Source: Flavobacterium sp. NRK F7
GTDB taxonomy: Bacteria > Bacteroidota > Bacteroidia > Flavobacteriales > Flavobacteriaceae
DNA length: 64,000 nucleotides
Assembly (NCBI RefSeq): GCF_024054195.1
Contig: NZ_JAMXLB010000001.1
Location: forward strand, 124,001-188,000
Reading direction: 5' to 3'
A program made the translations under genes and the position numbers. Position 1 is the first letter of the stretch; every line of letters begins with the position of its first letter. Below are positions 7,945 to 17,024 of this stretch, piece by piece. The notes beneath the pieces are model-generated. The model saw nothing but the letters and a program-made list of their open reading frames with translations, had not been told where the DNA came from and searched no databases.

Positions 7945-9195
7945 ATGGCTTATTTATTTACGTCAGAGTCTGTGAGTGAAGGACATCCAGACAAAGTAGC
8001 TGACCAAATTAGTGACGCATTAATTGATAACTTTTTAGCATTTGACCCTGAGTCAAAGGTTGCTTGTGAAACCCTAGTTACTACTGGCCAAGTAATATTA
8101 GCAGGTGAAGTCAAATCCAAAACATATCTAGATGTACAACAAATTGCAAGAGAAGTAATTCGTAAAATTGGTTATACCAAAAGTGAATATATGTTTGAAG
8201 CAGATTCTTGCGGTGTTCTTTCTGCCATTCATGAGCAATCTGCCGATATTAATCAAGGTGTTGATAGAGCCACAAAAGAGGAACAGGGAGCTGGAGATCA
8301 AGGGATGATGTTTGGTTATGCAACTAATGAAACAGAAGAATACATGCCGTTAGCATTAAAGCTTTCTCATGAAATTCTTCAAGTATTAGCAGAATTAAGA
8401 AGGGAAAATCGAGATATTACTTACTTAAGACCTGATGCAAAATCCCAAGTAACATTAGAATACAATAACGATAACAAACCTGTTCGTATTGATGCTATTG
8501 TTGTTTCCACACAACATGATGATTTTGCTGATGAACCAACTATGCTAGCAAAGATTAAAAAAGACATTATCGAAATTTTAATCCCAAGAGTTATTGCTAA
8601 AAATCCACAATACGCTCATCTTTTCAACGATAGTATTAAATATCATATTAATCCTACTGGAAAATTTGTAATTGGCGGACCTCATGGTGATACTGGTTTA
8701 ACGGGTAGAAAGATTATCGTAGACACATATGGCGGAAAAGGAGCTCATGGTGGTGGTGCTTTTTCTGGAAAAGACCCAAGTAAAGTGGATCGTTCAGCAG
8801 CTTATGCAACGAGACATATTGCTAAGAACTTAGTAGCAGCTGGAGTAGCAGATGAAATTTTAGTACAAGTTTCATATGCTATTGGAGTAGCAGAACCAAC
8901 TAATATTTATGTAAATACTTATGGAACAAGTAAATTAAATAGCACAGATGGTGAAATTGCTAAAAAAGTAGCTGAAATATTTGACATGAGACCTTACTTT
9001 ATTGAGCAACGCTTAAAATTAAGAAACCCTATTTACAGTGAAACGGCAGCTTACGGCCACATGGGTAGAAAATCAGAAACCGTAACAAAAACTTTTTCAG
9101 CTCCTGGTGGTAATGAAAAAACAGTTACTGTAGAATTGTTTACATGGGAAAAATTAGACTTTGTAGATAAAATTAAGAGTGCATTCGGACTTTAA
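7945..9195 (+). CDS. metK: S-adenosylmethionine synthetase
   Basis: It makes SAM from methionine and ATP in the cytoplasm. The first motif [20 protein letters not shown] holds the ATP/Mg site. [12 protein letters not shown] is the signature hexapeptide region, and [18 protein letters not shown] the phosphate-binding loop. The length of 416 residues is normal for the Bacteroidota form. It stands alone: a SAM-II riboswitch precedes it and a strong bidirectional terminator follows. It is divergent from the cys operon, so enzymes for cysteine synthesis and for the final methionine derivative share one control region. Confidence 0.97.
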   Translation: MAYLFTSESVSEGHPDKVADQISDALIDNFLAFDPESKVACETLVTTGQVILAGEVKSKTYLDVQQIAREVIRKIGYTKSEYMFEADSCGVLSAIHEQSADINQGVDRATKEEQGAGDQGMMFGYATNETEEYMPLALKLSHEILQVLAELRRENRDITYLRPDAKSQVTLEYNNDNKPVRIDAIVVSTQHDDFADEPTMLAKIKKDIIEILIPRVIAKNPQYAHLFNDSIKYHINPTGKFVIGGPHGDTGLTGRKIIVDTYGGKGAHGGGAFSGKDPSKVDRSAAYATRHIAKNLVAAGVADEILVQVSYAIGVAEPTNIYVNTYGTSKLNSTDGEIAKKVAEIFDMRPYFIEQRLKLRNPIYSETAAYGHMGRKSETVTKTFSAPGGNEKTVTVELFTWEKLDFVDKIKSAFGL

Positions 9196-9212
9196 TTTTA
9201 ATACTAATAGAC

Positions 9213-9251
9213 AAAAAAGCCTGACATTTAATTTACATGTCGGGCTTTTTT
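9213..9251. terminator. Bidirectional terminator between metK and the TonB-type barrel gene
   Basis: A 15-bp stem, AAAAAAGCCTGACAT (9213-9227) with ATGTCGGGCTTTTTT (9237-9251), has one G-T wobble and A/T tracts on both sides. It can end both the rightward metK and the leftward gene that stops at 9273. Confidence 0.85.
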
Positions 9252-9272
9252 TATAACTAACACTATTATTCT

Positions 9273-11987
9273 TTATAAATTGTATTTTAAACTTAAGATA
9301 ATGTATCTTGGTTGAACAAAATAACTGGAAAAATTACTGATTCCGGCAATTTGATTAAAACTATTATTATTTAAAGATTTTGTATCCAAGATATTCGTTC
9401 CCGAAAGTTTATACTCCCACTTACTATCTTTCTTTTGATAAATCAAACTTGCACTTAGAAAATCATATTCATTGTCCACCGATTTTGATTTGTTTCTATT
9501 ATGATTAAACGTATAATCAGAAACAAATGAAAAAGCATCTAAGAAATAATATTCCAAACCTATCGTTGGGCTATCTGTATAAAAAGTATCGGTAAAATTA
9601 TCATTAATTGTATACGTATAACCTAACGATATGTTAGGCAAGGTTTTATAATTCGTTGCAAATTTCACATTATAATTTTGCGTAAAAGATTCTGTAGATT
9701 GAATTGTGGTTGGGTTGTTTGTTGGATCCGAATCCGCATCTGGGAATACACGAATATTATTAAATTTCCCCCAATTCATACTTAAGCCTAAAGATCCTTT
9801 GTAATATTTAGCAAATGAACGCCCGTAGTTAAAAGAGCCCGAAATGGATTCATCAGCAAAATTAGAAGGCATGTTTACCGAAGTAGAGGTTTGAAAAACA
9901 TTATTCAACAACGCTTTACTTTTAATCGCATCTACTTGTTTCGTATAATTTAAGAATCCGAAAATATTTTCGAAGTTAAACATATTGTATTTGAAATAAC
10001 GCAGACTATGGTTTTGAGATAAGGAGTTTTCCAAGTTTCGGTTTCCATTAAACAAACTGTTATAATTGGAGAACACATAGCCTTCAGCAAGTTTTGCAAT
10101 GTCTGTAAAATTATTTTGTAAGGAAAAATTATAGGTTAATGTTTCTGATTTTTTAATTTGGTATAAAGCATATACATCTGGCAAAAAGCGAGTGAAACTC
10201 ATGGTATTTGAACTTTGTAACTGATTATCTTTGGTGTTGTATTGATGCACACTGAAACCTGGATTAAAAGTAAACTTACCCGTTATAAACTTATAATGCA
10301 AGCCCATAAAAACATCATTAAAAGCATAGTCTACATCATTTTTAGTAGCATCAATTAAGTTAGTATTTATAGCACCATTATCTAAAATTTGAAAAATATC
10401 AGAATTGAAATTTTGATACGAATACGTATTGCCAATTGTTAGATTAATATTGCTTTTTGGAGTTACCATATAATAATAATCCCCTTTTACGTCTAATTTA
10501 TTCGTTTTAACAAATCTATTTTGATTAATATCATATAGCGATTGTGCTTGAAAATCAATTATTGGAAATGGATTATTAGCTAAAATAGCATTGTAAAAAG
10601 GATCTTCTTCTTGGTACAAATGTTGCATTTCAAAAGCAAAAACACTCTTATCATTTAAAGTATAATAATAATTGAAATTCTGATTTAACGAAATTGGATT
10701 TTGTTTTTTATTGGTATAAATCGCTCCTAAAACATTGGATATAGAAGATTGATTTTCTTTTTGATCTGAAAACTTCAACAAAGCATCATAATCAACATGC
10801 AATTTATCTGATGGCACATAACTGGAACTTAATTTCAACAAGGTTTGTGTCGTAGTTTGATTGGATACATCTTCTCTTGTTTCATCTTGTAAATCACCTT
10901 CATTAGGTCGATCCGTAATTGAAAGATTTCTAGTATTGGTTTTATTTCCTAAAACGATGCCAAAACCACTAAATGTTAACGATTTTGTAGGATTGTAGCT
11001 AAAGTTGGCCGCACCAAATTTAGTATCAATATTGGCCGCTTGATTGTTATTCAAATTCCCAATACCTAAATCATTAGAAGCAATATTAAAATTAGAACCT
11101 CCTTTACGCATCATGTTTCGAAAACCACCTGTAAATTTAAAATAGTCACCCGTTGTTAAAGGCAATTCTCCAATATTATTAAAATTACTAATTACATTGA
11201 TGCTAATTTTAGGGTTATAATAAAACAATTTGGGATTTATCAAATACCGATCTTCTTCATGTCCAACACCAATTCCAGCAGTAATATCACCAAACCAAAA
11301 ATTCTTTTTCCCTTCTTTCAATTTGATATTCAACGCTACGTTTTCTTCATTATTTTCTAGACCACGAAGATTGGCAACTTCATTATAATTACGCAACACC
11401 TGAATTTTATCTAACGCGTTTGCAGGAATATTTTTAGTGGCAATTTTGGTATCTCCATCGAAGAAATCTTTGCCTTCTACCATTACTTTTTGAACCGATT
11501 TTCCTTCCACTGTAATTTGACCTTCAGAATCCACCTCAACACCTGGCAATTTTTTCAAAACATCTTCTAATTTGCGTTCCGTGCCATTGGTAAAGGAATC
11601 CGAATTGTATATTATCGTATCTCCAGATATAGAAACAGGCATCTCATACACTACTTCTACATCTTTTAATTGAACACCTTGTGACATTTTTATGTCAAAA
11701 TTGGTGTTTTCTGCAGTTGTTTTTACATTTTGTTCAAAGGATTGAAATCCTATATAACTGGCTTTTATTTGATACGAAGTATTGGCTTTCAAATTCAAGG
11801 CATATTTTCCTTTTTCATTGGTAATCGCATAGGCATCCATTGCTTTAGTCTCTGTATTGATTGCCATTACATTGGCCATCTCTAAGCCTAAACCTGTACT
11901 ATCTTTAACTACTCCTTCAAACCGAATATTTTGAGCAAAACTAAAAGACGTAACAAATAATAAAATTGAAAAAAGAATTTGCTTCAT
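9273..11987 (-). CDS. TonB-dependent-receptor-like outer-membrane barrel with carboxypeptidase-regulatory domain
   Basis: The start at 11985-11987 gives a clean signal peptide (MKQILFSILLFVTSFSFAQ) and 904 residues. A further 15 upstream codons are open but would spoil the signal. The domain order is: CarboxypepD_reg-like beta-sandwich (roughly residues 22-110, FEGVVKDSTGLGLEMANV), a plug-like domain (DTIIYNSDSFTNGTERKLEDVLKKLPG), and a long barrel ending in aromatic strands (YIILSLKYNL). This is the 'outer membrane beta-barrel family' form common in flavobacteria; its ligand is unknown. It lies 101 bases downstream of a GLPGLI gene on the same strand and probably forms a unit with it. Confidence 0.85.
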   Translation of the reverse strand: MKQILFSILLFVTSFSFAQNIRFEGVVKDSTGLGLEMANVMAINTETKAMDAYAITNEKGKYALNLKANTSYQIKASYIGFQSFEQNVKTTAENTNFDIKMSQGVQLKDVEVVYEMPVSISGDTIIYNSDSFTNGTERKLEDVLKKLPGVEVDSEGQITVEGKSVQKVMVEGKDFFDGDTKIATKNIPANALDKIQVLRNYNEVANLRGLENNEENVALNIKLKEGKKNFWFGDITAGIGVGHEEDRYLINPKLFYYNPKISINVISNFNNIGELPLTTGDYFKFTGGFRNMMRKGGSNFNIASNDLGIGNLNNNQAANIDTKFGAANFSYNPTKSLTFSGFGIVLGNKTNTRNLSITDRPNEGDLQDETREDVSNQTTTQTLLKLSSSYVPSDKLHVDYDALLKFSDQKENQSSISNVLGAIYTNKKQNPISLNQNFNYYYTLNDKSVFAFEMQHLYQEEDPFYNAILANNPFPIIDFQAQSLYDINQNRFVKTNKLDVKGDYYYMVTPKSNINLTIGNTYSYQNFNSDIFQILDNGAINTNLIDATKNDVDYAFNDVFMGLHYKFITGKFTFNPGFSVHQYNTKDNQLQSSNTMSFTRFLPDVYALYQIKKSETLTYNFSLQNNFTDIAKLAEGYVFSNYNSLFNGNRNLENSLSQNHSLRYFKYNMFNFENIFGFLNYTKQVDAIKSKALLNNVFQTSTSVNMPSNFADESISGSFNYGRSFAKYYKGSLGLSMNWGKFNNIRVFPDADSDPTNNPTTIQSTESFTQNYNVKFATNYKTLPNISLGYTYTINDNFTDTFYTDSPTIGLEYYFLDAFSFVSDYTFNHNRNKSKSVDNEYDFLSASLIYQKKDSKWEYKLSGTNILDTKSLNNNSFNQIAGISNFSSYFVQPRYIILSLKYNL

Positions 11988-12088
11988 GAGATTTGTTTTT
12001 TTATTCATATACAAGACTAAATTTATTGGCATTTGTTACATTTTAATTCGTTAATTTCATCGTTTAGACCTTCTATTTTTAAAAAGGT

Positions 12089-12925
12089 TTAATTGATTCT
12101 AATTTCAATTACCCCATTTTCATTCGTCATACTTTTTAACTTTTTCACTTGTATAGAATCAAATTCATTTTGTGAAACTTTTTTGCCATTTTTTGGAACT
12201 TTTATTTCAATTTTATCTTTTGGATTTAAAACAAGCTTATTGCACAAAAAAACAGTATTAAATTCATGTAATTCTAAAATTAATCCAGGTAGCCCCCAAT
12301 ATTTTCCTGGACCATTTGAAATAGGAATATCTAAAGTATACCAAGCTTCTATAATCTCCTCCTTTGGTTCTTTCAATTCTAACAGATTGGTTTTACCTGC
12401 TTCTTTTTTCTTTTTAAATTCTTCATATTGTTTTTTGTCTTCTTCACTAACTGGAATACTCAATTCAGCTTTAAAACATAGATAATTTCCTATTTTCTTT
12501 TGTTCCTCTGTTAATTTCCAATTCATCTTTTGCAAAGAATCTACTATTAGAAATTCTTTTCCAAAAATATCGTCTTCTTTTATGTATTGCCTATTTTTAA
12601 AGTTTTTATACAGTTTCCCAGAAGTACTACTCCCTATGAAATCCATTTTTATATTTGGACCCGAAGAAGGTTTTGGTTTCGCTAATTTTTCCTCTTCTTC
12701 ATAAATAGATTCAAAGTTGGTAAAATGTAAAGTAAAGGTTTTTTCAAATGCTTTTTTCATTTTTTCCATCATATCCTCTTTCATTTCAGGTGTTAGATCA
12801 TTACTTGTAATATTAAAATCTTTTAATTGCGTTTTTGAGGTATAATACACTACACCTTCAAGGCTTTGAGCCCAATTAATTAATACAAAAAACAAGAATA
12901 ATGTTGTAAAGGTTAAAGTTTTCAT
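12089..12925 (-). CDS. GLPGLI family protein
   Basis: The 278-residue exported protein has a signal peptide (MKTLTFTTLFLFFVLINWAQ) and the family-naming motif in GPGKYWGLPGLILELHE near residue 220. A second family feature is AWYTLDIPISNGPGKYWG. GLPGLI proteins are periplasmic or outer-membrane-associated proteins of Bacteroidota with unknown molecular function. It precedes the TonB-type barrel and is divergent from a histidine kinase. A second GLPGLI gene (15205-16110) lies at the other end of the two-component system, and the two share the layout and motifs but differ in length. Confidence 0.88.
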   Translation of the reverse strand: MKTLTFTTLFLFFVLINWAQSLEGVVYYTSKTQLKDFNITSNDLTPEMKEDMMEKMKKAFEKTFTLHFTNFESIYEEEEKLAKPKPSSGPNIKMDFIGSSTSGKLYKNFKNRQYIKEDDIFGKEFLIVDSLQKMNWKLTEEQKKIGNYLCFKAELSIPVSEEDKKQYEEFKKKKEAGKTNLLELKEPKEEIIEAWYTLDIPISNGPGKYWGLPGLILELHEFNTVFLCNKLVLNPKDKIEIKVPKNGKKVSQNEFDSIQVKKLKSMTNENGVIEIRIN

Positions 12926-12979
12926 TTTCGCTTATTTAAAATTATGAGACAAACTAAAAAATTCTTATACAAACAAAGG

Positions 12980-13014
12980 GTTAATGTTTGTTAACGTATG
13001 TTAACAGTGTTAAT
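12980..13014. promoter_or_regulatory. Phased GTTAA direct repeats, candidate response-regulator site
   Basis: Four copies of GTTAA[C/T] start at 12980, 12990, 13000 and 13009, that is once per helical turn. They lie between the divergent GLPGLI and histidine kinase genes, overlapping the expected -33 region of the kinase promoter. OmpR/PhoB-type regulators bind direct repeats with 10-11 bp spacing, so the neighbouring response regulator is the natural candidate. Confidence 0.55.
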
Positions 13015-13031
13015 TCTTTTGAAATACTTCC

Positions 13032-13039
13032 TATTTTTG
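13032..13039 (+). promoter_or_regulatory. -7 promoter element of the two-component operon
   Basis: TATTTTTG is a perfect Bacteroidota -7 box. It ends 4 bases before the kinase ATG at 13044, which implies a leaderless or nearly leaderless transcript. Confidence 0.6.
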
Positions 13040-13043
13040 AAAC

Positions 13044-14531
13044 ATGAATGTGAATATCAAAAAAATATTTTTATTTATAAGTATCGTTATTTTAAGTACG
13101 ATATGTCTTCAAGTATATTGGAATTATAAAAATTACATTACCAATAAAAACCGACTTTTTAATGAAATTCAGATTGCTTATGACAAAGCATTAGAAATGT
13201 ATTTTACTGAACAATCTAAAAAAGATGTAATTAGTTTTTTTAGTACGGATAAAAATTTAAAATCAAAAGATTTTATCAATCTGGTTTTAAAAGATCCTCT
13301 TTTCAAGAATGAAATTAGGACGAAATCTCCTAAAAGAAAAGAAACAGATAGTCTTTTTTTGGAAAGTTTTAGCGATGATAATATCAAAATTGATACAAAA
13401 ATATTTTTTGCGGACACAAAACAAGATTCGCACCCAAAAAACAAATCCATTCGAGTTTTAAAAGGCATGACAGCTCAAAAAGAAATTGGTGGTGTAGAAC
13501 AATTTCCGAATCGAATTGTAATTAATATGTCTAGTGACACCATTAGATATAAAACCTTAGATTCAATTTTTAAATTAGAATTAGACCGAAAAAAAATTGG
13601 ACTCGAATATGGTTTTGAACATCGAAAAAAAGATTCTCTATTTTATTATTTCTCTGCAAATAAAACGTCGTTTTCTGAAAAAATCATCCCTAAATCTTCC
13701 TTTTTCAAACCAGATGAAACTTTACTATTAGATTTTAAGTATTCCAATTTGCAACTTTTTCAACGCATGGGAGTTGAACTTTTATTATCTTTTGTTTTCT
13801 TATTGGCTGTAATAGGTTGTTTATTTTTTATGCTTTACACCATTAACAAACAAAAAAAAATGGATGAAATAAAAAACGATTTTATTAACAATATTACTCA
13901 CGAATTTAAAACACCTATAACTACCATTGCTACAGCTTTAGAAGGCATGAGTAATTTCAATCCTACTAATGATTTAGAAAAAAATAAAAAATACATTTCC
14001 ATTTCTAAAAACCAACTTATAAAACTAGAAAGTATGGTAGAAAAGATTTTAGAGACCGCTACTTTATCTACAGAAGAATTAAGTTTAAGTTATGAAGAAA
14101 TCAATATTACTTCTTTTTTAAAAAACATTACTGAAAAATACAAAACCATCACAACTAAAGAGATTGCTTTTATTGGGTCCGAAAAACCGCTTTTTGTTTC
14201 TGGTGATTCCTTTTATTTGGATAATGTTGTTTCAAATTTGATTGATAATGCAATTAAATATGGTGGAAACACAATAACTATAAAATGTAGAAAAGAGAAC
14301 AACAATATTATTATTGATGTCGAAGATAATGGTAATAGTATTCCAAAAACTGAAGAAAAATCTATTTTTGAAAAGTTCTACCGAATTCCAACTGGAAATT
14401 TACACGATGTGAAAGGATATGGAATTGGATTGTATTATTCAAAAGAAATCATTCACAAACACAACGGCACATTAGAATTACTGAACACAAACCCTACTGT
14501 CTTTAGAATTATTTTACCTTATGGATACTAA
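13044..14531 (+). CDS. Sensor histidine kinase
   Basis: The 495-residue inner-membrane kinase has a first membrane segment at residues 7-25, a sensor region of about 215 residues likely in the periplasm, and a second membrane segment around 242-265. The dimerisation domain follows with the phosphoacceptor His286 (NNITHEFKTPITT). The ATPase domain shows the N box (LDNVVSNLIDNAIKYGG), G1 (VEDNGNSIP) and G2 (GYGIGLYYSKEIIHKHNG). In G1 the second glycine of DxGxG is serine, a mild deviation. I see no HAMP domain. It resembles the RprX-type kinases of Bacteroidota. It overlaps the response regulator by 11 bases. The signal sensed is unknown. Confidence 0.92.
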   Translation: MNVNIKKIFLFISIVILSTICLQVYWNYKNYITNKNRLFNEIQIAYDKALEMYFTEQSKKDVISFFSTDKNLKSKDFINLVLKDPLFKNEIRTKSPKRKETDSLFLESFSDDNIKIDTKIFFADTKQDSHPKNKSIRVLKGMTAQKEIGGVEQFPNRIVINMSSDTIRYKTLDSIFKLELDRKKIGLEYGFEHRKKDSLFYYFSANKTSFSEKIIPKSSFFKPDETLLLDFKYSNLQLFQRMGVELLLSFVFLLAVIGCLFFMLYTINKQKKMDEIKNDFINNITHEFKTPITTIATALEGMSNFNPTNDLEKNKKYISISKNQLIKLESMVEKILETATLSTEELSLSYEEINITSFLKNITEKYKTITTKEIAFIGSEKPLFVSGDSFYLDNVVSNLIDNAIKYGGNTITIKCRKENNNIIIDVEDNGNSIPKTEEKSIFEKFYRIPTGNLHDVKGYGIGLYYSKEIIHKHNGTLELLNTNPTVFRIILPYGY

Positions 14532-15201
14532 ACTTAAAATATTGTTAGCAGAAGATGAATCCTCATTAGGTTTAATCATCAAAGAGAGTTTAGAAAATCG
14601 TGATTTTGTAGTCCATTTGTGTGAAAATGGAGAAACTGCATTAGAAGTGTTTTACAAAAATTCATTTGATGCAATCGTATTAGATATCATGATGCCTAAA
14701 AAAGATGGCTTTTCAGTGGCAACCGAAATAAGAAAAGCAGACAAAGTAACTCCTATTTTATTTTTAACATCTAAATCTCAAACACAAGATGTAGTTACGG
14801 GTTTTAAAATTGGCTGCAATGATTACATTAGAAAGCCTTTTAGTATGGAGGAATTAATTGTTAGAATCATTGCTTTAACAGAAAGAAAACTCCAAATCGA
14901 GAAAAAAACAAATTTTCAAATAGGAAAGTATCACTTCAATCCTGACACACAGCTATTAACACATCCCAAAGAAACATTTTCATTAACGAATAGAGAAGCG
15001 TTACTTTTAGAATTATTATTAAAAAACAAAGGAGAAATAATTACTAGGGAGACTATTTTAACTATTGTTTGGGAAAATGATGATTTTTTTAGCGGCAGAA
15101 GTATGGATGTTTTTATTACGCGATTGCGAAAAAAATTAAACCTCGACCCTACCGTTCAAATCATTAACAGTAGAGGTCGAGGTTATAAATTAATTGGTTA
15201 A
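14521..15201 (+). CDS. OmpR-family response regulator
   Basis: The 226-residue protein has a receiver domain with acidic residues E11/D12, phosphoacceptor D55 (VLDIMMP), T83 and K105 (KPFSMEEL), then a winged-helix DNA-binding domain from about residue 128 (LTNREALLLELLL and the recognition region MDVFITRLRKKL). It is translated from an ATG inside the end of the kinase gene, so the two are coupled. Four phased GTTAA repeats upstream of the kinase are a plausible binding site, suggesting autoregulation and control of the divergent GLPGLI/barrel genes. Confidence 0.93.
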   Translation: MDTKLKILLAEDESSLGLIIKESLENRDFVVHLCENGETALEVFYKNSFDAIVLDIMMPKKDGFSVATEIRKADKVTPILFLTSKSQTQDVVTGFKIGCNDYIRKPFSMEELIVRIIALTERKLQIEKKTNFQIGKYHFNPDTQLLTHPKETFSLTNREALLLELLLKNKGEIITRETILTIVWENDDFFSGRSMDVFITRLRKKLNLDPTVQIINSRGRGYKLIG

Positions 15202-15204
15202 AAA

Positions 15205-16110
15205 TTAGAATCCTCTTCTTCCTCCTGGACCGCCACCTCTTTGACCTCCATACATTTCTCTCATTTCTTCCATTTTTTTCTTGACAATTTCGTCATATTC
15301 TTTCTGAGTAACTTCTTTTCCTTTTGTAGGCGCTTTAATTTCTACTTTCTCTTTAGAATTCAATACAATTTTAGAACATAGTAATACTGTTGTGCCATCA
15401 TTAACCTCTAGAATTAATCCAGGCAAACCCCAATATTTATCAGGCCCTTGATTAATAGGAATTTCAGGACAATACCAAGCCGTAATTGTTTTTTCCTTTA
15501 TCTGTTCGATATCGTCATTCATGAAATTTGTTTTTTTGGATCCATTAACAGAATCTTTTTCTTTCTGTTCTTTTTCTTTATTTTCATCGTTACGCGAACC
15601 TCTCATTCTAAAATTTCTAAAATCTGTTGGATCTGTTGCCACTACTGCAGTAGCTTTAAAACAAGTGTACTCCCCAATTTTTTTAGTTTCAGAACCCATT
15701 TGCCATTGGTACTTTGGCAAACTATCTTTAATTAAAAATTCTTTACTAAAAAACTCTTTGTCTACAGCATACATCTTTTCTTTTACATTTTTATACTGCG
15801 TTCCACCGCCACCCATCATCGACATCATCATGCGCCCTCCATTATTGGTTCCAGGTGCATCTAATTTTTCTTCTTCCTTATAAATAGAAGCCGATTTGTT
15901 AAAGTTTAGAATGAACGTTTTTTCAAACATTTTTTTCATTCGTTCTTCAATATTTTTTTGCATTTCTGGAGTAATTTCTCGATTGCCTCCAAAATTTTTC
16001 ATAAGCTCTGCCGTACTTGTCTTTGATTCATACACAGCAGTACCTTGAAACTCTTGCGCAAAAAAGTATTGGGAAACAAATAAAGCCAACAATAAAGGTA
16101 TTTTTTTCAT
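15205..16110 (-). CDS. GLPGLI family protein, second copy
   Basis: The 301-residue exported protein has a signal peptide (MKKIPLLLALFVSQYFFAQ) and the motif GPDKYWGLPGLILEVND near residue 235. Compared with the copy at 12089-12925 it has a Gly/Met-rich stretch (GGRMMMSMMGGGGTQYK), a charged insert rich in Lys and Glu around residues 175-195, and a Gly/Arg-rich C-terminus (GGQRGGGPGGRRGF). It is convergent with the response regulator, with only three bases between stop codons. Both GLPGLI copies are likely targets or partners of the two-component system. The biochemical role is unknown. Confidence 0.87.
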   Translation of the reverse strand: MKKIPLLLALFVSQYFFAQEFQGTAVYESKTSTAELMKNFGGNREITPEMQKNIEERMKKMFEKTFILNFNKSASIYKEEEKLDAPGTNNGGRMMMSMMGGGGTQYKNVKEKMYAVDKEFFSKEFLIKDSLPKYQWQMGSETKKIGEYTCFKATAVVATDPTDFRNFRMRGSRNDENKEKEQKEKDSVNGSKKTNFMNDDIEQIKEKTITAWYCPEIPINQGPDKYWGLPGLILEVNDGTTVLLCSKIVLNSKEKVEIKAPTKGKEVTQKEYDEIVKKKMEEMREMYGGQRGGGPGGRRGF

Positions 16111-16238
16111 GTTTTTTTAGTTTTTACAGCTATTATATAGACTCTCAAAAATGGTTTTTGTTACAGTATTTCAGTAAATATAAAGTTAAAATACTATCTT
16201 TAGATTCTATTTTTTAAAAAAGGTTTAATTTTTCTTAG

Positions 16239-17024
16239 ATGAAATTGAATTACACATTTTTATTTTTTATTTTTTTTATTGTAACATTTGGACAAGAAAA
16301 AATTACAACCGTTCCGTTGGATTCTATCCCTAAGGAAAATAAAGTGTTTCTTGAAAACAACAATCAAAATCTTTATTATGTAACCAATAATGTTTTTTAC
16401 AAAAAAACAGCAGATAAAACAATAAGTTATAATGCTATTTCATTAGGAAATTTAACTCATGTTGATATCTATAATCCTTTACAAATTGTTTTATTTTATA
16501 AAGATTTCAACACTATTATACTGGTTGATAATCAATTAAACGAAACACATAAAATAGAAGGAAACACAATTGATGACATTATTAATTTTGACTGTATTGG
16601 ACTCGCTATTCAAAATCAAATTTGGTTTTATGATTTTATAAGTCAAAAAATAGGTTTGTACAATTTCAATACAAATACTTACAACTATTTATCTACACCT
16701 TTAACCCATAAAATAGTAGATTATGCTACCGATTATAATTATTTTTATTGGATAGATGATGAAAAAAATGGATATCGTATTTCAATCTTTGGGAAAATAA
16801 ATTCTTTAGGCAAACTACCCGAGTATGATAGCATACAAATCCTTTCGGATGAAAATTGCATTTTCAAAAGAGAAGAAAAGCTTATTTTTTTAGACATCAA
16901 GAAAAACAAACAGTATGAAATAAATATTTCTAAAAATTCATTTGATAAATTCTATTATAAAAATGGAATTTTATCTATTTTTACCCCAAACAAAGTTATT
17001 AATTATAAAATACTTTTACCGTAA
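16239..17024 (+). CDS. Exported protein of unknown function, upstream of deoxynucleoside kinase
   Basis: The 261-residue protein has a signal peptide (hydrophobic residues 5-17, then FGQ) and no motif I recognise. Its body is rich in Asn, Ile, Tyr and Phe, with repeated short beta-strand pairs such as NLYYVTNNVFYKK, QIWFYDFISQKIGLYNF and YNYFYWIDDEKNGYRIS, spaced about 40 residues apart. That suggests a small beta-propeller-like fold in the periplasm or at the outer membrane. The stop codon overlaps the deoxynucleoside kinase start by one base (TAATG), so the genes are co-translated even though one product is exported and the other cytoplasmic. Confidence 0.65.
   Translation: MKLNYTFLFFIFFIVTFGQEKITTVPLDSIPKENKVFLENNNQNLYYVTNNVFYKKTADKTISYNAISLGNLTHVDIYNPLQIVLFYKDFNTIILVDNQLNETHKIEGNTIDDIINFDCIGLAIQNQIWFYDFISQKIGLYNFNTNTYNYLSTPLTHKIVDYATDYNYFYWIDDEKNGYRISIFGKINSLGKLPEYDSIQILSDENCIFKREEKLIFLDIKKNKQYEINISKNSFDKFYYKNGILSIFTPNKVINYKILLP

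Noticed and set aside
12093-12485. Plus-strand reading frame of 130 codons opposite the first GLPGLI gene
   Set aside because: It is antisense to a well-supported gene, and its Phe/Ser/Leu-rich translation is the mirror of a Lys/Glu-rich coding strand.
15448-15883. Two plus-strand frames opposite the second GLPGLI gene
   Set aside because: Both are antisense shadows of a recognised family member with signal peptide and motif.
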